Source: Oharaeibacter diazotrophicus (lineage in GTDB: Bacteria > Pseudomonadota > Alphaproteobacteria > Rhizobiales > Pleomorphomonadaceae). Taken from it: a stretch of DNA of 64,000 nucleotides. The notes under the pieces are model-generated. The model saw only the letters and a program-made list of their open reading frames with translations. It had not been told where the DNA came from and made no database searches. The stretch covers positions 1 through 64,000 of the forward strand of contig NZ_SNXY01000012.1 in the NCBI RefSeq assembly GCF_004362745.1, given 5' to 3'. Numbering within the stretch: the first letter of the stretch is position 1; each line of letters starts with the position of its first letter. Below, in pieces: positions 7,357 to 15,147 of this stretch. The position numbers and the translations under genes are program-made.

Positions 7357-9258
7357 TCAGCCGTCGCGGCCGAGCACGACGACGCGGTCGGCCTCCTCGA
7401 AGGCGACGGCGGTGGACTTGGCCGGGTTGATCACGACGCCGCCCATGTTGCGCGCGTCGGTCTCGCCGGAGCGGCGGCGGCGCCAGCCGAGCGCGACCTC
7501 GCCGCGGGCGCGGGCGGCGGCGGTGACGGTGTGAAAGTCGACCGGGCGGTCGAGCGCGACGTAGTCCGACATCGGCCGGAGGTAGATCTCCGAGCCCGCC
7601 TCGTCGAGCAGGCCGGCGAAGATCGCCGACATCGCCTCGTTCTCCGCCGCCTGGGCCAGCATCAAGCTGACCAGCTTGTTGCTGACGACGAAGTCGTCGG
7701 CCCGGCTGACCTCGGCGAGGACGCGGTTGCGGACGTCGACCATTTCGCTGACCACCGAGACGTGGCGGCCGGCGGCCTCGGCGATCTTGCGCAGGTGCAG
7801 CAGCGTCACCAGCGTGCGGGTGTCGGCGGCCTGGGCGGCGAGCGTCTCGATGTAGCCGAGCACCAGGACGTGGTCGTAGGACGGCACGTCGAAGCCGTCG
7901 AGCACGGTGCGGCTGGTGGTGTCGGCGACGCAGTATTCGAGGCGGAGGTTGGAGCCGACCAGCTCGACCGCGCCGACGCGCTCCTCGAGGTCCGGCACGT
8001 CGGCGACGACGGTCAGCACCGAGCCGGGGGCGACGTAGCGCGACAGCTCGCGGGCGATGATCGGGGCGCGGCGGTTCCAGCCGAGCAGCAGGGCGCGCTC
8101 GGGCAGGCGCGGCCGTTCGACCGCCGGGCGAATGGCGGCCTCGTCGGGCGCGCGCGCCGGCGGCTTGATGCGGATCGCGTCGTCGTCCTCGGCGATCACG
8201 ATCACCTTGTCGCCGCGCCCGATCACGGTCTCCATCGGCGGGTTGAGCTCGATGGCGCCGCCGACCGACAGGCCGATCGGGACGCAGTCGTCGAAGGCGG
8301 ACAGCGCGTCGCCGAAGCGGCGGCCGACGAGGTCGGGCTGTTCGACCACGTAGATCTCGCAGCCGTCGAAGTCGAGCAGCTCGGAATAGACCGCGGAGAG
8401 GCCGGTCTGCCGGCTGGAATGGACGACGATGCGCGAGATCAGGTCGTCGGCCAGCACCAGCTGCAGCTCGTCGCCGCCGACGACGCGGGCGAGGTCGGCC
8501 TTGGCGAGGTCGCGGATCTCGGCGGCGATGCGGTAGGGCTCCGGCCGCCGCGCCGGGTCGTTGGTGAGGGCGAGCACGGTCTTGATCACCCGGCTGTCGG
8601 GATCCTCGCCCTCGGGCGACAGCACCACGACCGCCCGCGAGGTCTGCGGGTTGACGATGGCGAGGTCGTAGAGGTCGGTGGGATCGCCCGAGCGGCAGAT
8701 GACGCGGGTGTTGCGCAGGTCCGGGATCTTGTCGGCGATCTCGTCCTCCATCTCGACCTTGTCGCGGTCGGCCATCACGACGATGCGCGGCCGCTTGCGG
8801 CTCTCGTTGGCGATCACGAGCTCGGAGATGACGTCGAAGATCGACGGCGACCAGTTGAGGATGACGGTGTGGTCGCGCTCCAGCACCTTCGAGCGGCCCT
8901 TGCGCAACTCGTCGAGCTTGCCCTCGAGGCCGGAGGACAGGACGCCGATCAGCGCCGAGACGATGAAGATGCCGGCGAGCGTGACCAGCAGCATCACCCA
9001 GCGGAAGCCCCAGCCGGCGTCGCCGCCCATGGTGCCGCTGTCGAGGGTGCGCATCAGCGCCTCCCAGGAGCCCTCGCCGAAGCTCAGCGCCTCGCCGCCC
9101 TCGGGCGCGATCGCCGTGACGGCCAGGAACGCGCCGGCGACCAGCACCACCGCCAGCGACAGCACGCCGAGCCAGCCGATCAGCGCGATCGGGCCGGCCG
9201 CCATGGTCTTGTCGAACGCGTAGCGCAGCCGCGCCCCGAGCGGAGCCCTGTCCGTCAT
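7357..9258 (-). CDS. CASTOR/POLLUX-related putative ion channel (RCK/TrkA-N type)
   Basis: A protein of 633 residues. Two membrane segments lie at about residues 20-45 and 85-105 (VMLLVTLAGIFIVSALIGVLSS). They are followed by a large cytoplasmic part with two Rossmann-like regulatory halves. The line DHTVILNWSPSIFDVISEL and later LLLGWNRRAPIIARELS are characteristic of the CASTOR/POLLUX/SYM8 channel family, named after plant nuclear-envelope channels and common in bacteria. The likely role is a gated cation channel in the inner membrane; substrate and gating ligand are unknown. The ATG at 9258 is preferred over one nine codons upstream because of GGGGGGA before it. There is no partner gene nearby. 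Confidence 0.82.
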   Translation of the reverse strand: MTDRAPLGARLRYAFDKTMAAGPIALIGWLGVLSLAVVLVAGAFLAVTAIAPEGGEALSFGEGSWEALMRTLDSGTMGGDAGWGFRWVMLLVTLAGIFIVSALIGVLSSGLEGKLDELRKGRSKVLERDHTVILNWSPSIFDVISELVIANESRKRPRIVVMADRDKVEMEDEIADKIPDLRNTRVICRSGDPTDLYDLAIVNPQTSRAVVVLSPEGEDPDSRVIKTVLALTNDPARRPEPYRIAAEIRDLAKADLARVVGGDELQLVLADDLISRIVVHSSRQTGLSAVYSELLDFDGCEIYVVEQPDLVGRRFGDALSAFDDCVPIGLSVGGAIELNPPMETVIGRGDKVIVIAEDDDAIRIKPPARAPDEAAIRPAVERPRLPERALLLGWNRRAPIIARELSRYVAPGSVLTVVADVPDLEERVGAVELVGSNLRLEYCVADTTSRTVLDGFDVPSYDHVLVLGYIETLAAQAADTRTLVTLLHLRKIAEAAGRHVSVVSEMVDVRNRVLAEVSRADDFVVSNKLVSLMLAQAAENEAMSAIFAGLLDEAGSEIYLRPMSDYVALDRPVDFHTVTAAARARGEVALGWRRRRSGETDARNMGGVVINPAKSTAVAFEEADRVVVLGRDG

Positions 9259-9427
9259 CTCGCCATCCCCCCGAACCGGAGCCATCGCGGCCCGGACCCT
9301 CGCAAAATCCTTAAGGATTTGTTTCGATCACCAGCTTTAGGGCCGCCCCGGCGGGCGGGGAAGGGGGCGAATCGCCGATTGGTGAACGCTCGTCGCGTCC
9401 CGCGTGGCGGCCGCCTCCGACCCGGCC

Positions 9428-9643
9428 TCAGAGCAGCGGGTCGGCGAAGGGCGCGGCGGCGCCGGCGCAGCCGACGGAATGGCCGGCGGGGGCGAAGCGG
9501 CGGATCGCCGGCACGGGGGCGAAGCGGCGGAGGGCCGCGACGGTCTCGGCGCGGCTGGCGCCGACGAGGCCGGTGCGGACCAGAGCCTCGGCGAGGCGGC
9601 GGGAGAAGGTGCGGCGGGGCAGGGTCTCGACGATCATGGTCAT
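9428..9643 (-). CDS. Small hypothetical protein, 71 residues
   Basis: A short open frame starts at the ATG at 9643, with AAGGA nine bases upstream, and ends at 9428. The product is basic in its first half (RRTFSRRLAEALVR) and small-residue rich at its end. I recognise no family. Codon use is like its neighbours, and the ribosome-binding site is the main support. It lies between the channel gene and a repeat element and could be spurious. Confidence 0.35.
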   Translation of the reverse strand: MTMIVETLPRRTFSRRLAEALVRTGLVGASRAETVAALRRFAPVPAIRRFAPAGHSVGCAGAAAPFADPLL

Positions 9644-9781
9644 GGGGGCTGGTCCTTCGCTCGGCCGCGCGGCGCGGCGTTTCGTGGGACCATCGATGCC
9701 CGGGACGCGGCCCGGCCGCGGTGCGAAAACGCACAGGCCGGACGAAGGCGGCCAGGACAACCGCTCGAAACCGCCTTTCAT

Positions 9782-9954
9782 CCCTCCCCTCCAGGGGAGG
9801 GTCCGAGCGCAGCGAGGGGGAGGGGTCGCCCCTTTTTCCGTTCCGCGGGCGCGTTTTGGATGGAACGAGGCTCCCCTCGATCAAATCGCGCTTGGTCCGA
9901 CCCGCAAAGGCGACCCCTTCCGGCCCTTCGGGCCACCTTCCCCTGAGGGGAAGG
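9782..9954. repeat. Composite palindromic intergenic repeat (REP/MITE-like)
   Basis: The element starts with a hairpin (CCCTCCCCT-CC-AGGGGAGGG, 9782-9801) and ends with a related one (CCTTCCCC-TGA-GGGGAAGG, 9936-9954). Just inside lie inverted copies of AGGGGTCGCC (9821-9830) and GGCGACCCCT (9909-9918), plus a small GGCCC/GGGCC hairpin at 9922-9934. The whole can fold into one long imperfect stem. Elements of this look, with CCTCCCC hairpins and GAGCGCAGCGAGG spacers, are scattered between genes in many alphaproteobacteria. The 412 bases from 9644 to 10055 hold nothing else I can support. Confidence 0.65.
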
Positions 9955-10055
9955 ATGAATTGCAGCTTCGAACGATCGCCGGACCGAACCGGCGGATCCG
10001 CTTGACAAGGCGTGCCGGCGCGGCGTTGATGCCGGCCGGACGAAACGAGGCGACC

Positions 10056-10328
10056 ATGGTCACCAACCGCATTCCCGACGAGGGCACCTACAGCAAGACC
10101 GACGCGGTGATGTCCGCGGTCGGCGCCACGCTGCTGATCGTCACCGAGATGCTGGGTGCGGTGTTCGCCTTCGCCTGGGCGATCGCCGGCCTGCTCGGCC
10201 TCGGCGAGACCGCGACCTACGTGCTGATGGCCGTGGTCGCCGTGCCCGGCCTCGTCGCCTCCGCTTCCCTCACCCGCCGGGTGCTGCGCGTCGAGGCGAC
10301 GCTGCGCGGGGCGGCGCCGTCGGCCTGA
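10056..10328 (+). CDS. Small two-helix membrane protein
   Basis: A product of 90 residues starts at the ATG at 10056, with AACGAGG eight bases upstream. Two hydrophobic segments lie at about residues 19-46 and 50-70, joined by a short LGLGET turn, with an Arg-rich end (LTRRVLRVEATLR). It is probably an inner-membrane protein of unknown function. It stands alone between the repeat element and the end of the gsp operon, with which it is convergent. Confidence 0.6.
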   Translation: MVTNRIPDEGTYSKTDAVMSAVGATLLIVTEMLGAVFAFAWAIAGLLGLGETATYVLMAVVAVPGLVASASLTRRVLRVEATLRGAAPSA

Positions 10329-10382
10329 TCGGCCGCCGCCGGCCGGATCATCTCCGGCGCCGGACCATGCGATCACACGACG

Positions 10383-11261
10383 TCAGCCTCGCCACTCGAT
10401 CACGCGATAGGGCGCCGTGCCGGTGGAATCGGCCGTGATCACCACCTCGACGTCGCGCGCGACGCCGCGGCCGGACGCCACCTTCAGGCCGATGCGGTAG
10501 GCGACCGGCGGATCGGTGGTCGCCAGGGCCTGCGCCGCTTCGCCGACGAGCTTCTTCAACGCCTCCGAGGTCTCGTCGGAGCGCTTCTGCCGGAGCTTCA
10601 CGAGGCGGCCGACCGCGCTCGACGACAGGCCCGGCAGCGCCCGCAGCACCGCCTCGGGGGCGTCGTAGAGGTCTATCGTGCCGGCGGGGTTGGCGACGGT
10701 GAAATAGGGCCGGAGCGCGCGGACGTCGTCGGCGCCGACGCCGAGCACCCAGCGCAGCTCGTCGACCGAGCGGAAGCCGTCGTTGCGCGGCCGCCAGCCG
10801 ACGCCGGCGGCGTCGTAGTCCGCGGCCTCGGCGCCGCCGCCCTCGCCGACGTCGCCGTCGGCGTCGCGCCAGTCGGCGACGCGGGCGGCGAACTGCTCCG
10901 GCCGCAAGGTCTTGCGGCCGGCGGCAAGCCAGGCCGCGGCGATCAGCTTGGGATCCGAACCGTTGAGGTCGATGCGGGCGCTCTCGGCCAGCACCGACAG
11001 CGTCACCGTGCCCGCGTCGAGCCGGATCTGCTGGCCGGCGAGGCCGGCGGCGGGGGTCTTCAGCACGAACAGCTGGTAGCCGGCGAGTTCGAGGCCGGCG
11101 CGGACGAGGGCGTCCGCCTCGAGGTCGTCGACGGCGAGGCGGGCGTCGTCGACGCCGGAGCGCACCAGCAGGGTGATCGCGCCGACGAGCCCGGCGAACA
11201 GCACCAGGACGCCGAGGACGGAGGCCAGCACGAAGCCGGCTCGGGGCGCGCGTCCGGTCAT
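10383..11261 (-). CDS. gspK: Type II secretion minor pseudopilin GspK
   Basis: A protein of 292 residues. GspK caps the tip of the T2SS pseudopilus together with GspI and GspJ. The prepilin peptidase site is RAG-FVLASVLGVLVL at residues 8-9, followed by the hydrophobic helix. Position +5 is Ser and not Glu, which is normal for GspK and sets it apart from the other pseudopilins. The long C-terminal part contains LNGSDP, VADWRDADGD (residues 130-140) and a helix-hairpin-like ALPGLS, all as in GspK. Its start overlaps the gspJ stop by four bases. It is the last gene of the gspD-to-gspK operon. Confidence 0.88.
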   Translation of the reverse strand: MTGRAPRAGFVLASVLGVLVLFAGLVGAITLLVRSGVDDARLAVDDLEADALVRAGLELAGYQLFVLKTPAAGLAGQQIRLDAGTVTLSVLAESARIDLNGSDPKLIAAAWLAAGRKTLRPEQFAARVADWRDADGDVGEGGGAEAADYDAAGVGWRPRNDGFRSVDELRWVLGVGADDVRALRPYFTVANPAGTIDLYDAPEAVLRALPGLSSSAVGRLVKLRQKRSDETSEALKKLVGEAAQALATTDPPVAYRIGLKVASGRGVARDVEVVITADSTGTAPYRVIEWRG

Positions 11262-12031
11262 CGCACCCTCGCCGCCGCCGGGCCGTTGCGGTTGCGGTTC
11301 GGGCGAGCGCCCGGCTCGCCCTGGGGCGCGGCGCCCTCGCCCTGGCGCTGCTGGTCGGCGAGGCTGCAGAAGCCTTTGCCCTCGACGGCGCAGCCGGGTT
11401 CGGCGTCGACCAGGATCGGCACGCGGACGCTGTCGACGAGAGTGCCGGCGCGGTCGGTCAGGGCGATCCGGATCGCCGCCGGCAGCTTGCCGGGCTTGGT
11501 CCAGTCGTCGGTCAGCACCTCGCCGCTGCCGTCGGCCTGCGCCGCGAAATAGGCGAAGGCGACCCTGAGATCGCCCTGGTAGAGCCGCACCGGCGCCGGG
11601 AAGACGAGGGTGCGGGCGTCGTCGAGGTCGGGCCGCACGGGTGCTTCGGTGCGCAGCAGCACCGCGCGGTCTTCGACGACGCCGGCCCGGTAGGCGACGG
11701 CCGCGGTGGCGAGGAGGCCGGTGGCGTCGGGCCGGTCGAGGGTGAAGAGCAGGCGGTCGGACCCGCCGGCGAACAGGAAGTCGCCGTGGCGCTCGCCGGC
11801 GAAGCGGCCCCGGCTCATGCCCCGGATCTCGCGCTCAAGGCCGGCGACGGCACGGCCGATGGTCTCGCGGCGCTCGAGGTCGGCGGCGGTGCGGTCGCCG
11901 AGCCGGATCACCACGGTGATCAGGCCGGCCAGCCCGGCGACGACGAAGGCGCCGATCGCCAGCGTCGCCAGCGCCTCGACGAGCACGAAGCCGGCGCGGG
12001 GGGCGCCGCGGGCGGGGCGCCGGCCGGTCAC
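11258..12031 (-). CDS. gspJ: Type II secretion minor pseudopilin GspJ
   Basis: A protein of 257 residues. The N-terminus has a type III signal, RAG-FVLVEALATLAIGAFV, with Glu at +5. The globular part carries DRTAADLERRETIGRAVAGLEREI, matching the start of the GspJ domain. It joins GspI and GspK in the pseudopilus tip. Its start overlaps the gspI stop by four bases and its stop overlaps the gspK start by four bases, so translation is probably coupled. The last 30 residues are an Arg/Pro/Asn-rich tail with no obvious fold. Confidence 0.85.
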   Translation of the reverse strand: MTGRRPARGAPRAGFVLVEALATLAIGAFVVAGLAGLITVVIRLGDRTAADLERRETIGRAVAGLEREIRGMSRGRFAGERHGDFLFAGGSDRLLFTLDRPDATGLLATAAVAYRAGVVEDRAVLLRTEAPVRPDLDDARTLVFPAPVRLYQGDLRVAFAYFAAQADGSGEVLTDDWTKPGKLPAAIRIALTDRAGTLVDSVRVPILVDAEPGCAVEGKGFCSLADQQRQGEGAAPQGEPGARPNRNRNGPAAARVR

Positions 12032-12435
12032 GACGCCGGCGCCTTGACGAGGCGGACGGTCTCGACCGCCAGCCGGCGGCCGCGCGGCATCGACACCTCG
12101 ACGGTGAGGCGGACCGGCACGAAGGCGGGCGGGGCACCGTCGCCGGGCTTCGGCAGGGCGAGGCCGACCGCCTCGCTGGTCATGACCCAGGGATAGTCGC
12201 CGGCGCGGCCGGTTTTGCGGCCGGGCCTCGCGAGGGCGGCGGGGATCGGCCCCTCGAGCAGGCTGCGCACCACCTTCTCGGCGGCGAGGGTCTCGTTCAC
12301 CGACGCGGTGCCGTAACGGGCCGAGACGAGGCCGCGGGTCAGCACGACGGCGACGAGCGAGAGCACGACGAAGGCCGCGAGCACCTCGATCAGCGTGAAG
12401 CCGTCGCGGCGCCCGCGCGGCGCGGTCCCGGTCAC
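12028..12435 (-). CDS. gspI: Type II secretion minor pseudopilin GspI
   Basis: A protein of 135 residues with a clear prepilin signal, RRDG-FTLIEVLAAFVVLSL, cleaved after Gly12 with Glu at +5. The body is short, as in GspI, and includes LAAEKVVRSLLE. It nucleates the pseudopilus tip with GspJ and GspK. It overlaps gspH upstream and gspJ downstream by four bases each. Confidence 0.85.
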   Translation of the reverse strand: MTGTAPRGRRDGFTLIEVLAAFVVLSLVAVVLTRGLVSARYGTASVNETLAAEKVVRSLLEGPIPAALARPGRKTGRAGDYPWVMTSEAVGLALPKPGDGAPPAFVPVRLTVEVSMPRGRRLAVETVRLVKAPAS

Positions 12436-12908
12436 AGCTTCACCTCGACCATGGTGACGGCGGAGGTGATCGGATCGACGCGGACGCCGTAGCCGGACTT
12501 GCCGCGGCCGATCACCATGAGGCCGCCGCTGGAGCGGCCGTCCGGGGAGAAGACGACGCCGGCCGGGCGGCCGTCGAAGCGGAACACCACGTCGTCCGGC
12601 AGCGCGATGACCGCGCCGGTGGTGCCGGAGCGGACGAGGCGGGCGCCGACGTCGACGGCGGTGACCACCGGCCGGTCGGTCCGGTCGGCGGCGTTGCGGT
12701 CGGCGCGCATGGTCGCCGCGACCTGATAGGCGCGCACGCGCAGGTCCGTCGCGGTGCGCACCGGCATCACCTTGGGCAGGGCGAGCGCCGCGACGAGGCC
12801 GAGGATCGCGAGGGTGAGCGACAGCTCGATCAGGGTGAAGCCGGCGCGGCGGCCGCGCCGGTGCCCCGGGCGGGCGCGGTCACTCGTTGGAGACGTCGGC
12901 CCCGTCAT
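12432..12908 (-). CDS. gspH: Type II secretion minor pseudopilin GspH
   Basis: A protein of 158 residues. A long basic leader precedes the cleavage site RRAG-FTLIELSLTLAILGL. The rest fits the GspH pseudopilin domain (MRADRNAADRTDRP; SSGGLMVIGRGKSGYGVRV). GspH links the pseudopilus shaft to its tip. Its start lies inside the end of gspG (29-base overlap) and its stop overlaps the gspI start by four bases. Confidence 0.85.
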   Translation of the reverse strand: MTGPTSPTSDRARPGHRRGRRAGFTLIELSLTLAILGLVAALALPKVMPVRTATDLRVRAYQVAATMRADRNAADRTDRPVVTAVDVGARLVRSGTTGAVIALPDDVVFRFDGRPAGVVFSPDGRSSGGLMVIGRGKSGYGVRVDPITSAVTMVEVKL

Positions 12909-13338
12909 CGGTTCCGCCCTTCTTGCCGTCGGCGCCGTAGGACACGATCACGTAGGGCGCCTTGGTGCCGGGCACGCGGTATTCGTAGGCGTTGCCCCAG
13001 GGATCGAGCGGCACCGCGTCCTGCTGCAGGTAGGGACCGCCCCACTTGTCGGCCGACGGCGGCCGCTTGATCAGGGCGCCGAGGCCCTCCGAGGAGGTGG
13101 GATAGCGGCCGTTGTCGAGGAAGAACAGGTCGAGCGCACCGGCGAAGGACTCGATCTGCAGCTTGGCGGCGCGCGAGCGCGACGACGACAGGTAGCTCAG
13201 GACCCGCGGGCCGACGAGGCCCATGACGAGGCTGAGGATGACGAGCACGACCAGGAGCTCGACCAGGGTGAAGCCGCCCTTGCGGTCGCGTCGGGCGCGG
13301 TACGTCTCGAGGGAACGGCGGAGCGCGGGTCGATCCAT
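12880..13338 (-). CDS. gspG: Type II secretion major pseudopilin GspG
   Basis: A protein of 152 residues and the main subunit of the T2SS pseudopilus. The cleavage site KGG-FTLVELLVVLVILSLVMGL has Glu at +5. The GspG signature follows: FAGALDLFFLDNGRYPTSSEGLGALI, then PYLQ and PLDPWGNAYEYRVPG. The Asp-rich end (GGTDDGAD) suits the calcium-binding loop of the family. It follows gspF by six bases. A leader of about 22 residues before the cleavage site is longer than usual, so a slightly later start is possible. Confidence 0.92.
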   Translation of the reverse strand: MDRPALRRSLETYRARRDRKGGFTLVELLVVLVILSLVMGLVGPRVLSYLSSSRSRAAKLQIESFAGALDLFFLDNGRYPTSSEGLGALIKRPPSADKWGGPYLQQDAVPLDPWGNAYEYRVPGTKAPYVIVSYGADGKKGGTDDGADVSNE

Positions 13339-13344
13339 GATTGC

Positions 13345-14556
13345 CTATACCAGGAGGTCGTTGATGCTGATGAGCGCCGTCATCACGGAGATGATCAGCC
13401 AGGCGACGAGCAGGCTGACGCCGATCATCATAGCAGGCCCGATGATGGCAGTAACACGGCCGAGGGCCGTGTCCAACTTGGCTTCGTAGAAGCCGCCGAT
13501 GCGGTCGGCGCTGTCGGCGAGGTTGCCGGATTCCTCGCCGACCCGGATCATCTGCACGACGTGGCCGGGCAGGAGGTTCCGTTTCGCCAGCGATTCCGAC
13601 AGCCGCTTGCCCTGGCGGACGTCGGCGATCACCTTGTCGATCTCGGCGCCCGCCGCCGGCAGGCGCACGACGCCGCGGATCAGGCGGAGCGAGGTGGAGA
13701 TGTCGACGCCGTTGCGCACGAGGATGGCCAGGGTCCGGCAGAAGGTCAGCGTGATGTCGTAGGTGATTACGGTCCGCGTCACCGGCATCCGCGCGAGCAG
13801 CGTGATCCAGAGCGAGCCGCCGCGGCCGAGCCGGCCGATCACCACGAACAGGATCAGCAGCCCGATCGCGCCGGCGCCGATCATGTCGAGGTTCTCTCGG
13901 AAGATCCGCGACAGCTCGAACACCCTGAGCGCCGACGGGTCGAGCTTGTCGCGGAAGCCGGCGATCGCCTTCTCGAACTGCGGGATGATGTAGGCGAGCA
14001 CGAAGACCAGTACGCCGCTCGCCGCCACCACCAGGAACAGGGGATAGGAGATCGACGAGAAGAAGCGCTTGCGCAGGAGTTCGACGCGCTGGCGCTCGCG
14101 GGCGATGCCGGTCAGCGCCTCCTCGAGGCGGCCGGTGGTCTCGGCGACCTCGACGGTCTTGACGTAGATCGGCGGGAACAGCTTCGGGTGCTGCGCCAGC
14201 ACCTGGCTGAGGCTCTTGCCGCCGGTGAGCTCGGCGTGGAGCGTACGGATCAGCTTGGCGAGCCAGCGCCGGGATTCCATCTGCGACAGGATCACCAGCG
14301 CCTCGTCCAGCGTCACGCCGCCCTTGAGCAGCATCGCGAGGTCGAGGGTGAAGCCGGTGATGTCCTCGGACTTCGGCTCCGGCGTCACGAGCTCGCGCCA
14401 GCCGCCGGTGCTCGCCGGCCGGGTCTCGTCGGCGGAGATCGGCGTGAAGCCGGCGCGCTCGAGATTCTCCAGCACCTCGGCGCGGCTGCCGGCCTCCATG
14501 ACGCCGGCGAGCATGCGGCCCGAGGCGTTGATGGCCTTGTAGGCGAAATGGGTCAC
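13345..14556 (-). CDS. gspF: Type II secretion inner-membrane platform protein GspF
   Basis: A polytopic protein of 403 residues at the centre of the inner-membrane platform, contacting the GspE ATPase. The N-terminus FAYKAINASGRMLAGVMEAGS is the usual GspF opening. Two GspF cytoplasmic repeats are seen: DLAMLLKGGVTLDEALVIL near residue 75 and CRTLAILVRNGVDISTSLR near 275. Three membrane segments lie near residues 173-195, 220-245 and 375-395. Its start overlaps the prepilin peptidase stop by four bases. Confidence 0.92.
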   Translation of the reverse strand: MTHFAYKAINASGRMLAGVMEAGSRAEVLENLERAGFTPISADETRPASTGGWRELVTPEPKSEDITGFTLDLAMLLKGGVTLDEALVILSQMESRRWLAKLIRTLHAELTGGKSLSQVLAQHPKLFPPIYVKTVEVAETTGRLEEALTGIARERQRVELLRKRFFSSISYPLFLVVAASGVLVFVLAYIIPQFEKAIAGFRDKLDPSALRVFELSRIFRENLDMIGAGAIGLLILFVVIGRLGRGGSLWITLLARMPVTRTVITYDITLTFCRTLAILVRNGVDISTSLRLIRGVVRLPAAGAEIDKVIADVRQGKRLSESLAKRNLLPGHVVQMIRVGEESGNLADSADRIGGFYEAKLDTALGRVTAIIGPAMMIGVSLLVAWLIISVMTALISINDLLV

Positions 14557-15146
14557 GGCGCGAGCCCTCCCGGCAGCACGTCGGGGGCGAGGCGGGCGAG
14601 CGCGAACACCAGGGCGAGGGCGGGCGCCAGCAGGGTGCCGAAGGCGAGCTTCTCGGCGCGCAGGCTCTGCGAACGGCCGTGGCGGACGAGGAGGACGGCG
14701 ACGCCGGCCGCGCTGGCGGCAGCGAGGGCGGCGGCGAAGCCGGGCGCGCCGACCAGGACGCCGCCGGCGGCGCCGAGCTTGACGTCGCCGAAGCCGAGGC
14801 CGTCGAAGCCGCGGCGGCGGTAGAAGATCTCGCGCACCAGCCAGAGCGCGCCGCCGGTGAGGGCGACCTCGACCGCGGCGCGCAGCGCCTCGTCGGCGAG
14901 CGGCAGGCCGAAGGCGCGGGCGTCGGCGAGGCGGACGGCGGCGCCGACCAGGGCGAGGCCGACGACGGCGCCGTCGGGGATGGTGAAGCTCGCGGCGTCC
15001 TCGACCGCGACCCAGGCGGTGAGCGCGACCACCGCCGCGACCGCGACCGCCTCGCGGCCGCCGCCGGCGGCAAGGACGACCGCGACGGCGGCGAGCGCCG
15101 CCAGCGTCGCGCCGACGAGGTCGCGGAGGCCGGCGCCGTCCGCCAT
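14553..15146 (-). CDS. Prepilin peptidase GspO-like (A24), lacking the methyltransferase domain
   Basis: A hydrophobic protein of 197 residues with about six membrane segments. Both catalytic aspartates of the A24 aspartyl peptidases are present: VAVEDAASFTIPD near residue 50 and GLGFGDVKLGAAGG near 118 (the GxGD motif). It removes the basic leader of the pseudopilins encoded downstream. Canonical GspO/PilD enzymes are near 270-290 residues, with an N-terminal domain that has two CxxC pairs and N-methylates the new Phe. That part is absent here, as in CpaA-type peptidases. The gene lies between gspD and gspF, with overlaps, so it belongs to this T2SS. Confidence 0.85.
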   Translation of the reverse strand: MADGAGLRDLVGATLAALAAVAVVLAAGGGREAVAVAAVVALTAWVAVEDAASFTIPDGAVVGLALVGAAVRLADARAFGLPLADEALRAAVEVALTGGALWLVREIFYRRRGFDGLGFGDVKLGAAGGVLVGAPGFAAALAAASAAGVAVLLVRHGRSQSLRAEKLAFGTLLAPALALVFALARLAPDVLPGGLAP

Positions 15147-15147
15147 C

